Origin: Hymenobacter rubidus
Lineage (GTDB): Bacteria > Bacteroidota > Bacteroidia > Cytophagales > Hymenobacteraceae
NCBI RefSeq assembly: GCF_016734815.1
Contig: NZ_JAERQF010000029.1
Coordinates: forward strand, 1-64,000
DNA: 64,000 bases
Direction of reading: 5' to 3'
In this document: positions 17,518-24,836 of the stretch, piece after piece
Layout: every line of letters starts with the position of its first letter
Numbering within the stretch: position 1 is the first letter of the stretch
Notes under the pieces: model-generated
The model's input: only the letters and a program-made list of their open reading frames with translations
The model's database searches: none
What the model was told of the DNA's origin: nothing
Program-made: the position numbers and the translations under genes

Positions 17518-17910
17518 CTAAACGCGACGACGCTTGGGGGGGCGGCAGCCGTTGTGCGGCAGCGGCGTTACGTCGCGGATGGTGGTCACCTCAATGCCCA
17601 CGTTGCCGAGGGCGCGGATGGCCGACTCACGGCCCGAGCCTGGACCTTTAACAAATACTTCGGCTTTGCGCATACCCAGGTCGTGGGCTACTTTACCGCA
17701 GTCGCTCATCGCCATTTGGGCGGCGTAGGGCGTGTTTTTCTTCGAACCGCGGAAGCCCATTTTGCCGGCCGAAGCCCACGAAATAACTTGACCGTTGTTG
17801 TTGGTGATGGAGATGATGATGTTGTTGAACGAGGCACGAATGTGTACCTGGCCCACCTGCTCCACCACGACAACGCGCTTCTTGGCTTTGTCTTTTCTTT
17901 TTTGTGCCAT
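17518..17910 (-). CDS. rpsK: 30S ribosomal protein S11
   Basis: The 130-residue product shows the S11 signature (GQVHIRASFNNIIISITNNNGQVISWASAGKMGFRGSKKNTPYAAQ) and the conserved C-terminus (VTPLPHNGCRPPKRRRV). S11 is part of the 30S platform near the mRNA exit and binds 16S rRNA helices with S7 and S18. Gene order rpsM, rpsK, rpsD, rpoA, rplQ is the ancestral alpha operon. An 87-nt gap with a hairpin separates it from rpsM. Confidence 0.98.
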   Translation of the reverse strand: MAQKRKDKAKKRVVVVEQVGQVHIRASFNNIIISITNNNGQVISWASAGKMGFRGSKKNTPYAAQMAMSDCGKVAHDLGMRKAEVFVKGPGSGRESAIRALGNVGIEVTTIRDVTPLPHNGCRPPKRRRV

Positions 17911-17940
17911 TTGGTTATCGCAAAAAATGCGGGAGGTGTT

Positions 17941-17982
17941 GGCGCTGGCCGCGCAAGTGCATTACTCGCAGCCGCCAGCGCC
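17941..17982 (-). promoter_or_regulatory. Hairpin in the rpsM-rpsK gap
   Basis: Perfect 9-bp arms (GGCGCTGGC at 17941-17949, complement at 17974-17982) enclose 24 nt. On the minus strand a short T-run (ATTTTTTGCG) lies some 13 nt beyond the stem. It could be an mRNA structural or regulatory element. Confidence 0.35.
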
Positions 17983-17997
17983 GATTCCCGTGTGAAT

Positions 17998-18375
17998 TTA
18001 TTTGGTTGCCTTTTTCTTGCCGGCCACCGTTTTGCGCTTGCCCTTGCGGGTACGCGAGTTGTTCTTGGTGCGCTGACCACGAACCGGCAGACCTTTGCGG
18101 TGACGCAGACCACGGTAGCAACCGATGTCCATCAAACGCTTGATGTTCGTCGTTACTTCCGAGCGCAACACGCCTTCGGTCTTGTGCTCGGCGGCAATGA
18201 TGGCGCGGACAGCACCCGACTCCTCGTCGGTCCAGTCCTTCACCTTCTTGTTGACGTCGACGCCAGCTTTTACCAGAATCTTGCTGGCGTTGCTCCGGCC
18301 AATGCCGAAAATGTAAGTCAGCGAAATTTCGCCGCGCTTGTTGTCCGGGATATCAACCCCTGCGATACGAGCCAT
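17998..18375 (-). CDS. rpsM: 30S ribosomal protein S13
   Basis: The 125-residue product carries ARIAGVDIPDNKRGEISLTY, the helix-hairpin-helix region (IFGIGRSNASKILVKAGVD) and the basic tail (GLRHRKGLPVRGQRTKNNSRTRKGKRKTVAGKKK) that reaches the decoding centre. S13 contacts tRNA in the P site and forms the B1 bridges to the 50S subunit. It follows rpmJ by 111 nt and opens the alpha-operon cluster. Confidence 0.98.
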   Translation of the reverse strand: MARIAGVDIPDNKRGEISLTYIFGIGRSNASKILVKAGVDVNKKVKDWTDEESGAVRAIIAAEHKTEGVLRSEVTTNIKRLMDIGCYRGLRHRKGLPVRGQRTKNNSRTRKGKRKTVAGKKKATK

Positions 18376-18486
18376 TGTGTGTGGTTATGTGTTTGCGGAC
18401 AGAAACCCGGCAACTACTTGGAAGGCGGGCCGAAGGCTAACAACCAACGACCCAGTACCCAAGGTTCCGGGGTTCTAAAAATTGAA

Positions 18487-18603
18487 TTAACCCTGACGCT
18501 GCTTGAAGCGCGGGTTTTTCTTGTTGATGACGTAGAGCTTGCCATTACGGCGGACCAGTTTGCAGTCCACGCTACGCTTTTTCACCGAGGTTTTTACTTT
18601 CAT
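18487..18603 (-). CDS. rpmJ: 50S ribosomal protein L36, cysteine-poor form
   Basis: Translating the minus strand gives a 38-residue protein starting MKVKTSVKKRSVDCKLVRRN and ending NKKNPRFKQRQG. The length and the KQRQG end are those of L36. The usual zinc ligands (C-x2-C ... C ... H) are reduced to a single Cys at position 14, so this is the zinc-independent form typical of Bacteroidota. It lies between infA and rpsM as expected. Confidence 0.95.
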   Translation of the reverse strand: MKVKTSVKKRSVDCKLVRRNGKLYVINKKNPRFKQRQG

Positions 18604-18624
18604 GACCTGTGAAGGGAAACGGGT

Positions 18625-18843
18625 TTATTTATAACGATACTTAATCCGGCCCTTCGACAAGTCGTAGGGCGACATTTCCAGTTTCACCTTGTCGCCGGGC
18701 AGAATCTTGATGTAGTGCATCCGCATCTTGCCCGAAATGTGGGCAATCAGCTGGTGACCGTTCTCCAATTCCACGCGGAACATGGCGTTAGAAAGGGCTT
18801 CCAGGATGGTTCCGTCCTGCTCAATCGAGGCTTGTTTTGCCAT
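18625..18843 (-). CDS. infA: Translation initiation factor IF-1
   Basis: The 72-residue single OB-fold protein (MAKQASIEQDGTILEALSNA ... GKMRMHYIKILPGDKVKLEM SPYDLSKGRIKYRYK) matches IF-1 in length and sequence. IF-1 occupies the ribosomal A site during initiation and strengthens IF-2 and IF-3 binding. It lies 5 nt downstream of map and 21 nt upstream of rpmJ, the common secY-map-infA-rpmJ order, so it is almost certainly co-transcribed. Confidence 0.98.
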   Translation of the reverse strand: MAKQASIEQDGTILEALSNAMFRVELENGHQLIAHISGKMRMHYIKILPGDKVKLEMSPYDLSKGRIKYRYK

Positions 18844-18848
18844 AAGGG

Positions 18849-19634
18849 CTACTGCTGCAATGCTTTTTCGATGTATTCAAAGGAGGTGAGAATCTCCGCC
18901 TTTTCTTTTCTAACTACTACGGTGTGCTCGAAGTGCGCCGAAGGCTTGCGGTCCCGGGTGCGAATAGTCCAGCCATCCGCCTCCTGCACCACGTCCTTCT
19001 TGCCCAGGTTCACCATCGGCTCAATCGCGATGACCAAACCCGTTTGCAAGAGCGGCCCGGAACCCCGCTTGCCGTAGTTCGGCACGTCGGGGCTTTCGTG
19101 CAGCTTCGCGCCAACTCCGTGACCTACCAACTCGCGCACCACCCCATAGCCCAACGGGCCCACATGGTTCTGGATAGCGTAGCTGATGTCGCCCACGCGG
19201 TTGCCGCTCACGGCTTGTTCGATGCCTTTGTACAGCGATGCTTTCGTTTCCTTAAGCAGCGTCAGCACTTCCGGCGCCACCTCCCCGATTGGGTAGGTGT
19301 AGGCACTATCTGAATGAAAGCCATTCAGGAAAACCCCGCAGTCCACCGATAGCACGTCACCGCTTTTCAGCGGCTCGTCGGTGGCGAATCCGTGCACCAC
19401 CACCGAATTCGGCGAGAGGCACAGGCTGTAGGGAAACTTATTGTAGCCTTTGAAGGATGGCACCCCACCGTTGTCCCGGATGAATTCCTCCGCGCGCTTA
19501 TCAAGCTGCCGCGTCGTCACTCCTTCCTTCACCATGCTCGCGACTTCGCCGTGAGCTTTAGCCAGCAGTTGGGCGCTGGCCCGGATGAGGTCAATCTCTT
19601 CTTCGGTTTTGTATTGAATCGGACCTTTTGCCAT
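18849..19634 (-). CDS. map: Methionine aminopeptidase type I
   Basis: The 261-residue product has the pita-bread fold signatures: HGFATDEPLKSGDVLSVDCG and HSDSAYTYPIG with the two metal-binding Asp, GHGVGAKLHESPDVPNYG with the His ligand, AIEPMVNLG and FEHTVVV with the two Glu ligands. It removes the N-terminal Met from new proteins at the ribosome. There is no N-terminal extension, so it is class Ia. The secY-map-infA order is conserved; the gap to secY is 8 nt. Confidence 0.97.
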   Translation of the reverse strand: MAKGPIQYKTEEEIDLIRASAQLLAKAHGEVASMVKEGVTTRQLDKRAEEFIRDNGGVPSFKGYNKFPYSLCLSPNSVVVHGFATDEPLKSGDVLSVDCGVFLNGFHSDSAYTYPIGEVAPEVLTLLKETKASLYKGIEQAVSGNRVGDISYAIQNHVGPLGYGVVRELVGHGVGAKLHESPDVPNYGKRGSGPLLQTGLVIAIEPMVNLGKKDVVQEADGWTIRTRDRKPSAHFEHTVVVRKEKAEILTSFEYIEKALQQ

Positions 19635-19642
19635 TGCGCTAA

Positions 19643-20962
19643 TTACGAGGCAATGGAAATGGGCTGGGCCGTGCGACCGCGCAGCTTACCCGATTTCATC
19701 ATGCCGTCGTAGTGCTGCATCAACAAGTAGCTCTGCACCTGGTTCACCGTGTCGAGTACCACACCCACCATGATGATGAGCGACGTGCCGCCATAGAAAG
19801 CCGAGAACGGACGGGTTACGCCCAACAACAGCGCTAGCGCGGGGAAGATGGCGATGAGGGCCAGCGCCACTGCACCCGGCAGGGTGATGCGCGTCAGGAT
19901 TTCATCGATGTATTCCGAGGTATCGCGGCCAGGCTTCACGCCGGGCACAAAACCACCGCTCCGCTTCAGGTCATCGGCAATCTGGTTAGGATTGACGCTG
20001 ATGGCCGTGTAGAAGTAGGTGAAGATAATAATCAGCAAGCCGAAGGTCAGGTTGTACTGCCACGAGGTGTAGTCCGAAAACTTCACGCCGATGTAGCTGG
20101 CGGTATCGCTCTGGTTCTGCCATACCGATGCCACAATGGCGGGTACGAACATCAGCGACTGGGCGAAGATGATGGGCATTACGCCTGCTGCATTCACCTT
20201 GAGGGGAATGAACTGACGCTGGGCATCCAGCTGCGTAGTGCCGCCTACTTGCTTAGCGTACTGCACCGCGATGCGGCGAACTGCTTGCGTGAGCACGATA
20301 ACCGCCATTACCACGAGGAACAGCACCACCATTTCCAGCAGGAAAATCAGGGACTTGTTCACGCCTTTGGCTGCGGCCTCACCGATGATGGCACCGGGGA
20401 GACGCGACACGATGCCAATCATGATAATCATGGAGATACCGTTGCCGATGCCTTTGTCCGTGATTTTCTCGCCCAGCCACATGCAGAACAACGTGCCGGC
20501 CGTGATGATAATCATGGTCGAGACGGTGAAGAATGTGCCGGGGTTGATGATGGCTTCGGCGTTAATCGTGGCGATGAAGCCAACCGATTGAGCCAATACA
20601 ATTGGAATCGTGAGAATCCGGGTGTACTGGTTGATTTTCTTACGTCCCGACTCGCCTTCCTTCTGGAGCTTCTGGAAGTAGGGCACGGCGATGGTGAGCA
20701 GCTGCAACACAATCGACGCCGAGATGTACGGCATGATGCCCAGCGCGAAGATGGACGCGTGGCTGAATGCGCCGCCGAGCAGCGTATCCAGAATGCCAAA
20801 CAAGCCTTGGGCGCCGGTCTTGAGCTGCGTGGGGTCAACGCCCGGCAACACCACGTAAACGCCTAGGCGATAGATGGCAATGAAGAAAAGCGTATTGAGG
20901 ATTCGCGTACGCAAATCCTCAATCGCAAAAATGTTTTTTATCGACTCGATAAACTTATTCAT
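19643..20962 (-). CDS. secY: Preprotein translocase subunit SecY
   Basis: The 439-residue polytopic protein has the ten-helix SecY arrangement: an N-terminal cytoplasmic stretch and first helix (RTRILNTLFFIAIYRLGVYV), the plug region (LDTLLGGAFSHASIFALGIMPYISASI) and the C5 loop (NPNQIADDLKRSGGFVPGVKPGRDTSEYI). SecY with SecE and SecG forms the channel for protein export and membrane insertion; secE is at 51984 in this window. It lies between rplO and map at the end of the spc operon. Confidence 0.98.
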   Translation of the reverse strand: MNKFIESIKNIFAIEDLRTRILNTLFFIAIYRLGVYVVLPGVDPTQLKTGAQGLFGILDTLLGGAFSHASIFALGIMPYISASIVLQLLTIAVPYFQKLQKEGESGRKKINQYTRILTIPIVLAQSVGFIATINAEAIINPGTFFTVSTMIIITAGTLFCMWLGEKITDKGIGNGISMIIMIGIVSRLPGAIIGEAAAKGVNKSLIFLLEMVVLFLVVMAVIVLTQAVRRIAVQYAKQVGGTTQLDAQRQFIPLKVNAAGVMPIIFAQSLMFVPAIVASVWQNQSDTASYIGVKFSDYTSWQYNLTFGLLIIIFTYFYTAISVNPNQIADDLKRSGGFVPGVKPGRDTSEYIDEILTRITLPGAVALALIAIFPALALLLGVTRPFSAFYGGTSLIIMVGVVLDTVNQVQSYLLMQHYDGMMKSGKLRGRTAQPISIAS

Positions 20963-20977
20963 TGCCGAAGGTAGCTA

Positions 20978-21427
20978 TTAGAGCGTTACCGCTTTGCCGC
21001 CAGCTTTCTCGATGGCTTCGATAGCCGATTTCGAGAAGGCGTGAGCATGAACTTCCACAGCGGTGGCGATTTCGCCGCGGCCGAGAACTTTGATTTTGGC
21101 GTTTTTCGAAACCAGACCGGCGGCCACGAAGTAAGCGGCATCCAGGGTGGTGGCGCTGTTTTTCTCGAGGAGGCCAGCGAGCACATCGAGGTTGATGGCT
21201 TTGTACTCGACGCGGTTGATGTTCGTGAAGCCGAACTTAGGCACACGGCGCTGGAGGGGCATCTGGCCACCTTCGAAGCCGGACTTGCGCTTGTAGCCCG
21301 AACGCGACTTGGCGCCTTTGTGACCACGGGTCGACGTGCCACCGCGCGTGGAGCCTTCGCCCCGGCCAATCCGCTTCTCGTTTTTAGTCGAGCCGTAGGC
21401 GGGCGATAGATTGCTGAGATTAAGCAT
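20978..21427 (-). CDS. rplO: 50S ribosomal protein L15
   Basis: The 149-residue product begins MLNLSNLSPAYGSTKNEKRI, followed by the glycine- and arginine-rich extension that penetrates 23S rRNA (GRGEGSTRGGTSTRGHKGAKSRSG, then FEGGQMPLQRRVPKFGF). L15 is a late-assembly protein at the base of the central protuberance. It is 15 nt upstream of secY and 13 nt downstream of rpmD. Confidence 0.98.
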   Translation of the reverse strand: MLNLSNLSPAYGSTKNEKRIGRGEGSTRGGTSTRGHKGAKSRSGYKRKSGFEGGQMPLQRRVPKFGFTNINRVEYKAINLDVLAGLLEKNSATTLDAAYFVAAGLVSKNAKIKVLGRGEIATAVEVHAHAFSKSAIEAIEKAGGKAVTL

Positions 21428-21440
21428 GACGATAATAGTC

Positions 21441-21620
21441 TTACAGTTCGGTTACTTGGAGCAGGTGCTGCACGCTCTTCACCATGCCCAGGATGGACGG
21501 GTTCGATTCGTGGGTAGCGGTGCTGTTGAGTTTGTTCAGGCCGAGGGACTGAACGGTGCGCTTCTGACGCTCGGGGCGGTCAATGGCGCTGCGCACGAGC
21601 TTTACTTGAATTTGTGCCAT
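21441..21620 (-). CDS. rpmD: 50S ribosomal protein L30
   Basis: The minus strand encodes 59 residues starting MAQIQVKLVRSAIDRPERQK and continuing RTVQSLGLNKLNSTATHESN, then PSILGMVKSVQHLLQVTEL. These are L30 hallmarks (RTVxxLGLxKxN; GMxxxVxHLVxVxE). It occupies the expected place between rpsE and rplO. L30 is a small peripheral 50S protein binding 23S rRNA. Confidence 0.96.
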   Translation of the reverse strand: MAQIQVKLVRSAIDRPERQKRTVQSLGLNKLNSTATHESNPSILGMVKSVQHLLQVTEL

Positions 21621-21625
21621 GTCAA

Positions 21626-22201
21626 TTAACCGTTAAAAACGCGGGCCAAAGAAATACCACGGGCTTGAGCGATTTGCAACGGGTCGCGCATTTTGGCGAG
21701 GGCTGCAAACGTCGCTTTTACCACGTTGTGAGGGTTCGACGAGCCTTTCGACTTCGCCAGCACATCCTTGATACCGGCGCTCTCGAACACGGCGCGCATA
21801 GCACCGCCGGCGATTACACCCGTACCGGCAGCAGCCGGCTGGATGAGCACGAAACCACCGCCGTAGCGGCCTTCCATGAGGTGAGGAACGGTGTGCTTGT
21901 ACATGGGCACTTTCACCACGTTCTTCTTGGCGTCGTCAATGCCTTTGGCAATGGCGTCGGTTACTTCGTTGGCTTTGCCGAGGCCGTAGCCTACGTTGCC
22001 GTTGCCGTCGCCTACTACCACGATGGCAGAGAAGCTAAAGCGGCGACCGCCTTTCACCACCTTCGCTACGCGGTTGATGGCTACTACTTTTTCTTTGAAG
22101 TCGGAGTCGGCACCCATGCGGGAGTTATCCTTATTCCGGTCGCGGTCGTTGCTGCGCTGACGGTCTCCGCCAGGACGATTGTTGTCGCGTTCTTGCGCCA
22201 T
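21626..22201 (-). CDS. rpsE: 30S ribosomal protein S5 with Arg/Asn/Asp-rich N-terminus
   Basis: The S5 body (residues ~35-191) shows FKEKVVAINRVAKVVKGGRRFSF, VVGDGNGNVGYGLGKANEV and PAAAGTGVIAGGAMRAVFESAG. It helps set the 30S neck and decoding accuracy. The first ~33 residues are low complexity (repeats of Asp, Arg, Asn, Gly), an extension not found in E. coli S5 and similar in kind to the tail of S3 in this window. Gene position between rplR and rpmD is standard. Confidence 0.97.
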   Translation of the reverse strand: MAQERDNNRPGGDRQRSNDRDRNKDNSRMGADSDFKEKVVAINRVAKVVKGGRRFSFSAIVVVGDGNGNVGYGLGKANEVTDAIAKGIDDAKKNVVKVPMYKHTVPHLMEGRYGGGFVLIQPAAAGTGVIAGGAMRAVFESAGIKDVLAKSKGSSNPHNVVKATFAALAKMRDPLQIAQARGISLARVFNG

Positions 22202-22207
22202 GATAGT

Positions 22208-22558
22208 TTAGAAATTGAGGCCGCCTTCGCGAGCACCTTCAGCCAATGATTTTACGCGACCGTGGTAGAGGTAACCCGAGCGGTCGAACACCACTTTCGT
22301 GATGCCTTTTTCCAGGGCAACCGCGGCTACCTGACGGCCTACGGCAGCGGCCAGAGCCACACCGTTGCCACCTTCGGCGGTTACTTTTTTCGACGTAGCG
22401 GCAGCGAGGGTGCGGCCGGTCGTGTCGTCGATAATCTGAGCATAAATGCCCGTGTTGCTGCGGAACACCGACAGGCGCGGACGCTCCGTGGTACCGGACA
22501 CTTTCGTGCGGATGATGCGCTGAATCCGCTTGCGGCGAGTTGCTTTATCAAATGCCAT
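22208..22558 (-). CDS. rplR: 50S ribosomal protein L18
   Basis: The 116-residue product has the L18 signatures RRKRIQRIIRTKVSGTTERPRLSVFRSN (basic N-terminus) and VAALALEKGITKVVFDRSGYLYHGRVKSLAEGAREGGLNF-like sequence at its end. L18 binds 5S rRNA with L5 and L25 in the central protuberance. It lies 9 nt after rplF and 6 nt before rpsE. Confidence 0.97.
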   Translation of the reverse strand: MAFDKATRRKRIQRIIRTKVSGTTERPRLSVFRSNTGIYAQIIDDTTGRTLAAATSKKVTAEGGNGVALAAAVGRQVAAVALEKGITKVVFDRSGYLYHGRVKSLAEGAREGGLNF

Positions 22559-22567
22559 GATGCGAAC

Positions 22568-23122
22568 TTATTTAGAAGCCGTTTTACCAGCTTTGCGACG
22601 GATAATCTCGCCCACGAAGCGCACACCTTTGCCTTTGTAGGGCTCCACTTTGCGCAGCGAACGAATTTTGGCGGCCACTTGGCCCAGCAGCTGATTGTCG
22701 ATGCTGTTCAGCGTCACAATCGGGTTCTTACCCTTTTCGGTTACTGCGGTAGCGGATACTTCGCCGGGGAGGGCGATGTACACGTTATGCGAGTAGCCGA
22801 GGGCCAGTTCCAGCGTGCTGCCCACGAGCGAGGCTTTGTAACCTACGCCCACGAGTTCGAGTTTCTTCTCGAAACCAGCGCTAACACCGGTCACCATGTT
22901 GTTGATGAGCGAGCGGTAGAGGCCGTGCATGGCCTTGTGGCGCTTCTGCTCGGTGGGGCGGGTTACGGTGAGGGTACCGTCTTCGATGGCTACGGTGATG
23001 TCGCGGTCTACTTGCGTAGTGAGCGAGCCTTTGGGGCCTTTCACCGTCACCGCGTTGTTGTTGTCGACCGAAATAGCGACCCCGGCGGGGACGGAAATCG
23101 GCAGTTTACCAATACGTGACAT
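22568..23122 (-). CDS. rplF: 50S ribosomal protein L6
   Basis: The 184-residue product starts MSRIGKLPISVPAGVAISVD and carries two L6 repeats; the C-terminal signature (IDNQLLGQVAAKIRSLRKVEPYKGKGVRF) is clear. L6 lies near the sarcin-ricin loop and is needed for 50S assembly and elongation-factor function. It is 27 nt downstream of rpsH. Confidence 0.98.
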   Translation of the reverse strand: MSRIGKLPISVPAGVAISVDNNNAVTVKGPKGSLTTQVDRDITVAIEDGTLTVTRPTEQKRHKAMHGLYRSLINNMVTGVSAGFEKKLELVGVGYKASLVGSTLELALGYSHNVYIALPGEVSATAVTEKGKNPIVTLNSIDNQLLGQVAAKIRSLRKVEPYKGKGVRFVGEIIRRKAGKTASK

Positions 23123-23149
23123 AATTGAATTTGCTAAAGCGGTTCCGGA

Positions 23150-23548
23150 CTAGTACACGTAGCACAGCACCTCGCCGCCCACGTTCTCGGTTTTGCACTC
23201 TTTCTCCGTCATCACCCCTTTCGAGGTCGAGATGATGGCCACGCCCAGGCCGCTGAGGACGCGGGGCAGGTTGTCGGCGGCCACGTACTGACGCAAGCCG
23301 GGCGTCGAAACGCGCTGCAGCTTGGTGATGGCGGGGGCCTTCGTGGCGGGGTTGTACTTCAGGGCGATTTTGATGGTGCCCTGAACCGACGAATCATCAA
23401 AACGGTACGACTGGATGTACCCTTTGTGGTACAGCACTTTCGTGATTTCCTTTTTGATGTTGCTGGCCGGGATTTCTACCACCCGGTGGTTCGCCTTGAT
23501 GGCGTTGCGTACCCGGGTCAGGTAGTCGGCAATGGGGTCAGTGTTCAT
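23150..23548 (-). CDS. rpsH: 30S ribosomal protein S8
   Basis: The 132-residue product has MNTDPIADYLTRVRNAIKAN at its start and STSKGVMTEKECKTENVGGEVLCYVY at its end, the S8 signature. S8 is a primary 16S rRNA-binding protein; in E. coli it also represses the spc operon by binding mRNA near rplE. Here it is cut off from rplE and rpsN by a ~3-kb insertion and instead follows a ~280-nt leader with two candidate promoters, so regulation must differ from the E. coli model. Confidence 0.98.
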   Translation of the reverse strand: MNTDPIADYLTRVRNAIKANHRVVEIPASNIKKEITKVLYHKGYIQSYRFDDSSVQGTIKIALKYNPATKAPAITKLQRVSTPGLRQYVAADNLPRVLSGLGVAIISTSKGVMTEKECKTENVGGEVLCYVY

Positions 23549-23581
23549 TATTTATTAAATACGTCCGCTTTTTTCGGAGCG

Positions 23582-23612
23582 CAAAGATAAGAAAATTTCG
23601 CCGGGTGCCCAA
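23582..23612 (-). promoter_or_regulatory. Proximal promoter of the rpsH operon
   Basis: On the minus strand TTG (23610-23612), a 20-nt spacer and TATCTTTG (23582-23589) fit the Bacteroidota consensus. The predicted start is about 25-30 nt before the rpsH ATG. Confidence 0.6.
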
Positions 23613-23728
23613 CGGGACCAACGAAATTTCGGTTAAGACTACTTGGCACGTCCGGCGACGGTCCGGCCAATGGTTTCTTTTGGCAACCTGCCAAATGGTT
23701 TTGAGGCAAGCCTCAGGTTTTGGGAGTG

Positions 23729-23760
23729 CAAAGGTAGCAGACTACCAGGGGCTTTTGCAA
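23729..23760 (-). promoter_or_regulatory. Distal promoter of the rpsH operon
   Basis: TTG (23758-23760), a 21-nt spacer and TACCTTTG (23729-23736) on the minus strand. The downstream bases CACTCCC are shared with the promoters ahead of rplC and tRNA-Trp. Confidence 0.65.
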
Positions 23761-23828
23761 GTGCCTGACTGAAATATTCTTGAGTAACGAGTGGGAACCG
23801 TCCGAAATACAACCGGTCGGCTGTCCCT

Positions 23829-24689
23829 CTAGCTCCTCTTCAGGTGCTTGAGAATGGCGATGACGTCTTCGTCCCCGTGGGTGGATTCGGCTTCCTGGAA
23901 GGTTTGATGGACGACGTTGGCCAACGGACTATCCAGCCCTTCTGCTTTTGCTAGCCGCAGGTCCTTGGCGAGCAGTTTGAGGGCGAAAGCCGCCTGGTAG
24001 TTCTCGCCGAGTAGCGACTCCCCTTTCATTGTCATGAAGGTGCTGGCGAGGGCGCTGTTCTTAATTAGCGTGAGCAAATCCTCCATAGCTAAGCCGTGCT
24101 GCTGGGCGAAGCGGACGGCTTCGGCTAAGCCTTGAGCCTCGAAACCGAGCAGCGTGTTCATGGCAAGCTTGGCGGTGTTGCCCGCGCCGGTGGGGCCCAC
24201 GCGCAGGGCCAGCTTGCCGAGGTGTGCGAACAAGGGTTTGGCTTGCTTGAATGCGTCTTCTTCGCCGCCGACCATGATGGCGAGCTGGCCGCTTTCGGCC
24301 TGCTTCACGCTGCCGGAGACGGGCGCATCGAGGTAATTGTGGCTGTGGGCGCGGCTTAGCTCGGTCATCTCTTGGCTGATGCCGGGCGAGACGGTGCTCA
24401 TGTTGATGATGAGCTTGCCGGTGGCGGGGGACTGTAGCAGGCCCTGCTCCCCGGTGAATAGCTCCCGGATGGCCTGGTCATCCGATACCATGAGGAAGAT
24501 GACTTGCGCGGCATCGAGCACGGCGGCGGGGGTGGGCGCGACGGTGGCCCCCTCGGCGCGGAGAGCTTCGGCTTTGGCGGGGCTGCGGTTGTAAGCGGCG
24601 ACGGGGTGACCGGCGGCGAGCAGGCGGCGGGCCATGGGCGTGCCCATGTTGCCCAGGCCAATCCAGCCGGTGGTGATTGATGATTCCAT
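23829..24689 (-). CDS. NAD(P)-dependent beta-hydroxyacid dehydrogenase family protein
   Basis: The 286-residue product (ATG 24689) has the Rossmann motif GWIGLGNMGTPMARRLLAAG near its N-terminus, the substrate-binding DAPVSGSVKQAESGQLAIMVGG (~residues 120-142) and the catalytic Lys in GNTAKLAMNTLL (~168-178). This is the 3-hydroxyisobutyrate / glyoxylate-succinic semialdehyde reductase family. The substrate cannot be assigned; small-aldehyde reduction or hydroxyacid oxidation is possible. It sits in a three-gene insertion that interrupts the spc operon between rpsN and rpsH, 147 nt downstream of lepB, and has no known functional link to ribosome synthesis. Confidence 0.88.
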   Translation of the reverse strand: MESSITTGWIGLGNMGTPMARRLLAAGHPVAAYNRSPAKAEALRAEGATVAPTPAAVLDAAQVIFLMVSDDQAIRELFTGEQGLLQSPATGKLIINMSTVSPGISQEMTELSRAHSHNYLDAPVSGSVKQAESGQLAIMVGGEEDAFKQAKPLFAHLGKLALRVGPTGAGNTAKLAMNTLLGFEAQGLAEAVRFAQQHGLAMEDLLTLIKNSALASTFMTMKGESLLGENYQAAFALKLLAKDLRLAKAEGLDSPLANVVHQTFQEAESTHGDEDVIAILKHLKRS

Positions 24690-24836
24690 GATAGGTGGTG
24701 AGGGATAAATAACGTGAACCAACGCGGGGGCTGGCGTAGGCTATAACGGCAAATGGGATTGCTCCGAATACCGGAACACCCCCATTTGTTTCACTTACTC
24801 CAATTTTCTGGTTGACCTGTGATGCGAGGTATGTGG

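Larger units (their letters stand above)
23549..23828 (-). promoter_or_regulatory. rpsH leader with paired hairpins
   Basis: This 280-nt stretch has no gene. It holds two candidate promoters (23582-23612, 23729-23760) and, between them, two adjacent small hairpins: TGAGGC/GCCTCA with a two-base loop near 23701-23716 and TTTGGCA/TGCCAAA with a three-base loop near 23680-23700. Transcripts from the distal promoter would carry both as part of a long 5' leader, a possible regulatory RNA. Confidence 0.45.

Noticed and set aside
24750..24788. CAAATGGG/CCCATTTG hairpin between lepB and the dehydrogenase as a terminator
   Set aside because: The stem is real but has no T-run on the minus strand, so termination is not supported.
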